Below are positions 57,809 to 64,000 of a DNA stretch of 64,000 nt, piece after piece (the first letter of the stretch is position 1; each line of letters starts with the position of its first letter). The stretch is taken from NCBI RefSeq assembly GCF_030812315.1, contig NZ_JAUSSM010000012.1:45915-109914 (forward strand). The letters are read 5' to 3'. The translations under genes were made by a program, and so were the position numbers. The notes beneath the pieces are model-generated. The model did not search any database, had not been told where the DNA came from, and saw nothing but the letters and a program-made list of their open reading frames with translations. The stretch comes from Arthrobacter oryzae. GTDB lineage: Bacteria; Actinomycetota; Actinomycetes; Actinomycetales; Micrococcaceae.

Positions 57809-58246
57809 GTGTCAGAGAACAGTGAATTTGAAGCACAAAAGCAGCCCAGCACAGAGCCCGCGCCGGCAGTTGAAGGCGACAGCGGCCAGTATGTCGACGG
57901 CGACTACGGCGAGGCGGGCATTGCGCGCGAGGACGGAACGACGGCCGCCGGCGAAGGCGAGTATCCCGAGGGTGATTTCGGGGCGGCCGGAGCCGTTGAG
58001 GAACCGGCACGCACCGTCGAAGGAGAGTACGAGGCTGGCGACTACGGCAAGGCCGGCACCGCGGGGGAGAACCTGGCGACCGTTGAGGAAGCCGAGTACC
58101 CGGACGGCGACTACGGTAGCGCGGGCACTGCCGGCGCCGCCGGCGCAGAAGAGGTGCCCGCGGAGCACCGGCTCGTCGAGGATGAAGTGCCCCTGGAAGA
58201 CGAGGCTGAGGAAGAAGATGAGGATCAGCCGCGCGACCCTGCCTGA
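57809..58246 (+). CDS. Acidic repeat protein, probably disordered
   Basis: 145-aa very acidic protein with no signal peptide, cysteine or membrane helix. Four copies of a 10-aa motif are spaced about 22-25 residues apart: YVDGDYGEAG, YPEGDFGAAG, YEAGDYGKAG and YPDGDYGSAG. It ends in a Glu/Asp-rich tail (EDEAEEEDEDQP). GTG 57809 with SD AGGAGGGA. It lies directly upstream of the heat-shock operon, separated by a terminator-like stem. Not recognised; the composition suggests a solubility, binding or metal-ion role, but this is a guess. Confidence 0.8.
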   Translation: MSENSEFEAQKQPSTEPAPAVEGDSGQYVDGDYGEAGIAREDGTTAAGEGEYPEGDFGAAGAVEEPARTVEGEYEAGDYGKAGTAGENLATVEEAEYPDGDYGSAGTAGAAGAEEVPAEHRLVEDEVPLEDEAEEEDEDQPRDPA

Positions 58247-58250
58247 GGAA

Positions 58251-58270
58251 GCCGGCCTCAAACGGCCGGC
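58251..58270 (+). terminator. Stem-loop after the acidic repeat gene
   Basis: GCCGGCC (58251-58257) and GGCCGGC (58264-58270) with a 6-nt loop, just past the stop at 58246. Between here and the dnaK HAIR boxes (58271-58447) nothing else is recognised. Confidence 0.6.
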
Positions 58271-58447
58271 CTGAAGGCACCTGTCTGAAATGCCTGCCTG
58301 AAGGCTTTCGTCGCACTGACCTGCCTCGGCGCCGGGTTCACGCACAGCGAAACCGGCCCCGGGGCATCGCCATGTCCGGGAGAAAACGGCGGATTGGCGG
58401 CTTTTTGGAACGGCCCATACCAACTGCTGGTGCCACTCATTCGCAAA

Positions 58448-58468
58448 CTTGAGCGTGGTTGACTCAAC
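58448..58468. promoter_or_regulatory. HAIR box 1 (HspR site)
   Basis: CTTGAGC-N7-ACTCAAC matches the HspR consensus CTTGAGT-N7-ACTCAAG with one change in each arm. It lies just upstream of the -35 of dnaK. Confidence 0.85.
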
Positions 58469-58474
58469 TTTGGA

Positions 58475-58502
58475 TTGACTTAAATCCGGCCATCGGTAAA
58501 GT
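58475..58502 (+). promoter_or_regulatory. dnaK operon promoter
   Basis: TTGACT (58475-58480), a 16-nt spacer and TAAAGT (58497-58502). The -10 touches HAIR box 2, explaining repression by HspR. Confidence 0.65.
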
Positions 58503-58521
58503 TGAGTGTAGATCGCTCAAT
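58501..58521. promoter_or_regulatory. HAIR box 2 (HspR site)
   Basis: GTTGAGT-N7-GCTCAAT, an HspR inverted repeat with two changes from consensus, overlapping the -10 and the start of transcription of dnaK. Confidence 0.8.
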
Positions 58522-58597
58522 CAGTGGGCGTGCCTGAATTTCGACCAGCCCGGACACCGGGCCCGGGATCGTTTCCAAGGAAAGAAGGAAGCAACAC

Positions 58598-60472
<1,875 letters not shown>

Positions 60473-60474
60473 CC

Positions 60475-61173
60475 ATGCCGCATCACGGTAACGAGGAAGA
60501 GCACACCCCTTCCAAGGACCAGCAGCATCACCGCGACAGCCGCGACAACGGGGAGAACGAGCCGCAGAAGCCGATCATCCGGGACAACCGCAAGGTTGAC
60601 CCGGAGACCGGGGCGGCCCGCCACCCCGAGCGTGACGGCCACACCGACAAAGCCGGCAAAGCGGCCGAAACCGAGGGCGACGCGCTTTCCCAGGCCGAGG
60701 ACATCCTCAACAGCGTTGAGGTTCCTGCCGAGGAATCGGTGGCGCAGGGAGTCGGCGCAGCGGAGGCGGAGGAACTCAAGAACGACCTCCGCCGCCTGCA
60801 GGCCGAGTACGTCAACTACCGCAAGCGCGTCGAACGCGACCGCGCCGTGGCAGGGGAGATGGCCGTTATCGGCGTCCTGAACTCGCTGCTTCCGGTGCTG
60901 GACGACGTCGACGCCGCCCGCCAGCACGGCGACCTGACCGACGGCCCGTTCGCCGCGATCGCCGCCAAGCTGGAAAACGCGCTGAAGACCTACGGCCTGG
61001 TGCGCATCGATGAGACCGGAGTGGAGTTCGACCCCACCATCCACGAGGCACTCATCCAGCAGCCCGGCGAGGACGTCGAAATCGACACCGTCAGCCAGGT
61101 CCTGCGCTCCGGTTACAAGTCCGGCGAGCGGGTCCTCCGGGCGGCTCAGGTTATTGTTGCAGTCCCTGCATAA
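60475..61173 (+). CDS. grpE: Nucleotide exchange factor GrpE
   Basis: 232-aa GrpE. A long hydrophilic, disordered N-terminus (about 1-90) precedes the coiled coil (ELKNDLRRLQAEYVNYRKRV) and the beta domain that contacts DnaK (GVEFDPTIHEALIQQPGEDV, then TVSQVLRSGYKSGERVLRAAQVIV). Start ATG 60475, 2 nt after the dnaK stop. It releases ADP from DnaK. A 16-bp stem-loop separates it from dnaJ. Confidence 0.96.
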   Translation: MPHHGNEEEHTPSKDQQHHRDSRDNGENEPQKPIIRDNRKVDPETGAARHPERDGHTDKAGKAAETEGDALSQAEDILNSVEVPAEESVAQGVGAAEAEELKNDLRRLQAEYVNYRKRVERDRAVAGEMAVIGVLNSLLPVLDDVDAARQHGDLTDGPFAAIAAKLENALKTYGLVRIDETGVEFDPTIHEALIQQPGEDVEIDTVSQVLRSGYKSGERVLRAAQVIVAVPA

Positions 61174-61194
61174 GTAGCCCAAACATAGCGCGAA

Positions 61195-61233
61195 GCAGGT
61201 GGTGGGCCCCGGGGGCGGGGGCCCATCACCTGC
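61195..61233 (+). terminator. Strong 16-bp stem-loop between grpE and dnaJ
   Basis: GCAGGTGGTGGGCCCC (61195-61210) pairs with GGGGCCCATCACCTGC (61218-61233) with one G-U pair and a 7-nt G-rich loop. No T-run follows (CGCAGCGCATTTTG). It could attenuate or process the operon mRNA, so that less DnaJ and HspR than DnaK and GrpE is made. Confidence 0.7.
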
Positions 61234-61269
61234 GCAGCGCATTTTGTAAGAACTTGAAAGGAAACGCCA

Positions 61270-62256
61270 TTGGCTAGCCAGGACTGGGCCGACAAGGATT
61301 TCTATAAGATCCTTGGAATCGCCAAGGACGCTTCCGACGCCGATATCAAGAAGGCTTACCGGAAGCTTGCTCGCCAGCACCACCCGGACACTAACGCGGG
61401 TGATGTGGCTTCGGAGAAGAAGTTCAAGGACATCTCCGAGGCCTATTCGGTGCTTTCGGATCCCGATGAGCGGCAGCAGTATGACGCGATCCGTGCCATG
61501 GGCGGCGGCGCGCGGTTTGCTCCCGGCGGCGGAGGCGGGGCGCCTGGCGGTGCCGGCTTTGAAGATCTCTTCGGCGGCCTCTTCACCGGCGGCGGCGGCC
61601 GTCACTCCGGCGGCTACAGCACTTCGGGCGGCATCCCGCCGGAGTTCGCGGACCTGTTCGGTGGAGGTTTCGGCGGCGCAGGCGGCCCCGCAGGCTACCA
61701 GCGCGCGCCGCAGAAGGGCGCCGACCGCACGGCAACCACCACTATTTCCTTCGCGGGTTCCATCCGCGGCACCACCATCGGTCTGCGCGAACCGGACGGA
61801 GACGTCATTGATGTCCGTGTTCCGGCGGGAATCAAGGACGGACAGAAGGTCCGCGTCCGCGGCAAGGGCCAGTACGGCCCCGCCGGCAACGGCGACCTGA
61901 TGGTCACCGTAAACGTCAAGGGCCACGACTTCTACACCCGCGACGGCGACAACCTCCGCATCCATGTTCCGGTCACCTTCCCGGAGGCGGCCTTGGGCGC
62001 TGACATCGAGGTGCCGACGATCGACGGCGAGACGGTCAAGGTCCGCGTTCCCGCGGGAACGCCGTCCGGCCGCACGCTGCGCGTCAAGGGCCGCGGGGTC
62101 AAGCACTCCAAGGCCACCGGTGACCTGCTGGTGACTATCGACGTCGTGGTTCCGCAGAAGCTGACCAAGGAAGCGGAGGAAGCCGTCAAGACCTTCGCCG
62201 CAGCCACTGCCGGCGAGGACGTCCGCGCCGGACTGGCAGCCAAGGCACGCCTCTAG
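61270..62256 (+). CDS. dnaJ: DnaJ-type co-chaperone without zinc finger
   Basis: 328-aa J-domain protein. The J domain (1-72) has DFYKILGIAKDASDADIKKA and the HPD motif in QHHPDTNAG. A Gly/Phe-rich region (about 78-150) follows, then the C-terminal client-binding beta domains. The protein has no cysteine, so the CxxCxGxG zinc finger of true DnaJ is absent, as in CbpA-type proteins. TTG start at 61270, with SD AAAGGAAA 6-7 nt upstream; there is no nearby ATG. It stimulates DnaK's ATPase. The stop codon region is tandemly duplicated. Confidence 0.93.
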   Translation: MASQDWADKDFYKILGIAKDASDADIKKAYRKLARQHHPDTNAGDVASEKKFKDISEAYSVLSDPDERQQYDAIRAMGGGARFAPGGGGGAPGGAGFEDLFGGLFTGGGGRHSGGYSTSGGIPPEFADLFGGGFGGAGGPAGYQRAPQKGADRTATTTISFAGSIRGTTIGLREPDGDVIDVRVPAGIKDGQKVRVRGKGQYGPAGNGDLMVTVNVKGHDFYTRDGDNLRIHVPVTFPEAALGADIEVPTIDGETVKVRVPAGTPSGRTLRVKGRGVKHSKATGDLLVTIDVVVPQKLTKEAEEAVKTFAAATAGEDVRAGLAAKARL

Positions 62257-62279
62257 GAACACCACGCCTCTAGGAACAC
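62246..62279. repeat. 17-bp perfect tandem duplication across the dnaJ stop
   Basis: CACGCCTCTAGGAACAC occurs at 62246-62262 and 62263-62279 with no gap. The first copy contains the dnaJ stop (TAG); the second adds a second in-frame-looking copy of the end. Confidence 0.95.
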
Positions 62280-62314
62280 GGGGGACAGGACAGCGGATTA
62301 GGGAGAGGGCCGGC

Positions 62315-62737
62315 ATGGACATTGACTTCGATCAGCCGATCTTCGTCATCTCGGTGGCGGCTGAGCTGGCTGACATGCACCCGCAGACGCTCCGGCAGTA
62401 TGACCGCCTGGGCATCGTCTCGCCCAGCCGTGCGCCCGGAAAATCCAGGCGGTACTCCCAGCGTGACGTCAACATGCTGCGCGAGGTGCAGCGGCTCTCC
62501 CACGAAGGGGTGTCGCTGGAGGGAATCAAAAGGATCCTGCAGCTGGAAAACCAAGTGGCTGCCCTGCAGCGGCGGGTGATTGAACTGACCGAGGAACTCG
62601 GCCGCCGTCGCACGCCGCTGGACTCGCGCATTTTCGCCGCCGGGACTGCTGGCGATGTGGTCAGCCTGGCGCGCGGCCAGCGGCCCCGGGCCCGCTCCCA
62701 AGCCGTGGTGGTGTGGCGTCCCCGCCCCACGGAATGA
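62315..62737 (+). CDS. hspR: Heat-shock repressor HspR (MerR family)
   Basis: 140-aa MerR-type winged-helix regulator: VISVAAELADMHPQTLRQYDRLGIVSPSRAPGKSRRYSQRDV (HTH and wing, about 10-51), then a coiled-coil EGIKRILQLENQVAALQRRV and a basic tail. It binds HAIR sites as a repressor, with DnaK assisting in Streptomyces. ATG 62315 follows GGAGAGGG. Last gene of the dnaK operon, giving autoregulation through the boxes at 58448 and 58501. Confidence 0.95.
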   Translation: MDIDFDQPIFVISVAAELADMHPQTLRQYDRLGIVSPSRAPGKSRRYSQRDVNMLREVQRLSHEGVSLEGIKRILQLENQVAALQRRVIELTEELGRRRTPLDSRIFAAGTAGDVVSLARGQRPRARSQAVVVWRPRPTE

Positions 62738-62868
62738 GCGGATTAGCCTCAAACTGACCAGGCAGGCGGGCCTGGCGCCTCTGCCTTGACAGCCGAAGCC
62801 TGCCGGAACAGAGTGAATGGTCACGCCTGTGCACTGCCAGTCTTCACTGCCCCGGAAGGAACGCCCTC

Positions 62869-63702
62869 ATGGCCTTTGTCTCTGTCGGAAAAGAAAACAG
62901 CACCACCGTTGAGCTGTACTACGAGGACCACGGACAGGGACAGCCGGTGGTCCTCATCCATGGTTATCCGCTCGACGGCGCGTCCTGGGAACGGCAGACA
63001 GCTGCATTGTTGGAGGCCGGCTACCGCGTGATCACCTACGACCGCCGCGGTTTCGGAAAATCCAGCCAGCCCACCGAGGGCTACGACTACGACACCTTTG
63101 CCGCGGACCTCGATTCCCTGCTCACCGACCTCGACCTGGCAGATGCCGTGCTGGTGGGCTTCTCGATGGGCACCGGCGAAGTGGCCCGCTACCTCAGCAC
63201 CTACGGATCGGCCCGCGTGGCCAAGGCCGTGTTCCTGGGGTCCCTGGAACCCTTCCTGCTCAAGACAGGGGACAACCCCGACGGCGTCCCCCAGGAAGTC
63301 TTCGACGGCCTGCTCGCCGCCGTGAAGGATGACCGCTACGCGTTCTTCACCGAGTTCTTCAAGAACTTCTACAACACCGACGACACGCTTGGCAGCCGCC
63401 TCAGTGACGAGGCGCTGCGGGCCAGCTGGGCCACGGCGAGCAAGGCCTCCGCGCACGCCTCCGTGGTTGCCCAGCCCACGTGGCTGACGGACTTCCGCTC
63501 AGACATCCCGAAGATCGACGTGCCCGCGCTGATCGTGCACGGAACGGCGGACAACATCCTGCCCATCGACGCCACCGGCCGCCGCTTCAAGGAAGCGCTG
63601 CCCGCCGCTGACTACATGGAAATCGAAGGCGCCCCGCACGGAATGCTCTGGACCCACGCGCAGGAAATCAACGAGGCACTCCTGGCGTTCCTCAAGAAGT
63701 AG
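62869..63702 (+). CDS. Alpha/beta hydrolase (non-haem peroxidase-like)
   Basis: 277-aa alpha/beta hydrolase resembling cofactor-free haloperoxidases/esterases. Oxyanion HGYPLDGASW (about 31-40), nucleophile Ser99 in GFSMGTGE, acid Asp in HGTADNILPID, His in GAPHGMLWTH. Natural substrate unknown; an ester or perhydrolase activity is likely. SD AAGGAA before ATG 62869. Followed by a strong stem-loop and then IS481 sequence. Confidence 0.9.
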   Translation: MAFVSVGKENSTTVELYYEDHGQGQPVVLIHGYPLDGASWERQTAALLEAGYRVITYDRRGFGKSSQPTEGYDYDTFAADLDSLLTDLDLADAVLVGFSMGTGEVARYLSTYGSARVAKAVFLGSLEPFLLKTGDNPDGVPQEVFDGLLAAVKDDRYAFFTEFFKNFYNTDDTLGSRLSDEALRASWATASKASAHASVVAQPTWLTDFRSDIPKIDVPALIVHGTADNILPIDATGRRFKEALPAADYMEIEGAPHGMLWTHAQEINEALLAFLKK

Positions 63703-63717
63703 CCGCGCGCCGCTGCT

Positions 63718-63746
63718 GCCGCCCGGCAGCTGCATTGCCGGGCGGC
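63718..63746 (+). terminator. 11-bp stem terminator after the hydrolase
   Basis: GCCGCCCGGCA (63718-63728) and TGCCGGGCGGC (63736-63746) with a 7-nt loop, 15 nt past the stop. It ends 3 nt before the stop codon of the transposase on the other strand. Confidence 0.75.
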
Positions 63747-63749
63747 GCG

Positions 63750-64000
63750 CTAGCTGTATTGACCTGGGAGGTTGGTGACGCGGCTGGCTGGTGTCTGACC
63801 TTTGAGTGAGGTGTGGGCTCGGTGGTGATTGTAGCTGTGCAGCCAGGCGGGGAAAGCGGCGACGCGCTCGGCCTCTGAGCTGTAGGGGCGGATATAGGCC
63901 CATTCCTCGAGCATGGTGCGGTTGAACCGTTCGACCTTGCCGTTGGTTTGCGGACGGTAGGGGCGTGTGCGCTTGTGCTTGATGTCCGGGCCCAGGGCTT
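63750..64000 (-). mobile_element. IS481-type transposase, 3' end only (cut by window edge)
   Basis: The minus strand encodes, from about 63998 down to the TAG at 63750-63752, ALGPDIKHKRTRPYRPQTNG, then KVERFNRTMLEEWAYIRPYS, SEAERVAAFPAWLHSYNHHR and AHTSLKGQTPASRVTNLPGQYS in order. RPQTNGKVERFNRTMLEEW is the third part of the DDE integrase-core signature (catalytic Glu in VERFNR context) of IS481 family transposases. 82 codons are visible; the 5' part lies beyond 64000. No disruption is seen in the visible part. Confidence 0.9.

Noticed and set aside
61270..62256. DnaJ zinc finger lost through a frameshift
   Set aside because: The frame is continuous, no cysteine motif is found in the other frames, and the length fits the CbpA-like class.

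Overview
The window is GC-rich DNA, almost certainly chromosomal, from a high-GC Gram-positive bacterium. The closest fit is the Arthrobacter/Pseudarthrobacter group (Micrococcaceae). This rests on gene content and style: an Mrp antiporter, a ykoEDC thiamine-type ECF transporter, a dnaK-grpE-dnaJ-hspR operon with HAIR boxes, an actinobacterial-type SOS box, a SAM-IV-like riboswitch, many GTG starts and 4-bp overlaps. The genus is an inference; no rRNA gene is present.

Layout. 1-3.5 kb: mrpC-D-E-F-G, the 3' part of a Na+/H+ antiporter operon. 4.1-7.4 kb: a TPP riboswitch, an SD-sequestering hairpin, then ykoE, a double-ATPase ykoD and ykoC. 7.4-8.8 kb (minus): a WXG-like/DUF6973 protein overlapping a small lipoprotein gene. 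9.0-15.5 kb: an HTH-MurA fusion, a YbdK-type ligase, small proteins, three lipoprotein or hypothetical genes and an ICMT-like methyltransferase. 15.5-17.5 kb (minus): SAM-IV-like riboswitch, DUF1737 protein, rhodanese and MetZ. 17.7-21.7 kb (plus, divergent): a flavin monooxygenase, a HAL-fold lyase lacking the MIO tripeptide and a cysteine-synthase-fold PLP enzyme. I rate this the most interesting uncharacterised unit.

21.8-29.5 kb: a degenerate EAL protein; GNAT and DinB genes bracketed by inverted repeat clusters; PabC; cardiolipin synthase; a P-loop/PabB fusion; and a low-MW tyrosine phosphatase. 29.7-30.2 kb is a deletion scar joining a transporter 5' end to an amidohydrolase 3' end, ahead of a GntR regulator. 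31-36.7 kb: DUF3846, UmuDC with an SOS box, two RibD/DHFR-fold proteins, GNAT, an Imm5-like protein and small membrane proteins. 36.8-44.2 kb: a MarR-controlled acyl-CoA catabolic operon (SDR, amidohydrolase, acyl-CoA dehydrogenase, MaoC, MHS-type MFS transporter, acyl-CoA ligase). 44.3-52.6 kb: LysE, DHFR-like, methyltransferase, APC permease, a divergent MarR/MMPL pair, and an epimerase/TetR pair with twin palindromic operators.

52.8-57.7 kb: an ABC sugar importer without its own ATPase plus a GH51 arabinofuranosidase, a unit for arabinose-containing oligosaccharides. 57.8-62.7 kb: an acidic repeat protein and the HspR heat-shock operon. 62.9-64 kb: an alpha/beta hydrolase and the 3' end of an IS481-type transposase, cut by the window edge. 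No tRNA, rRNA, CRISPR array or integrase was recognised.
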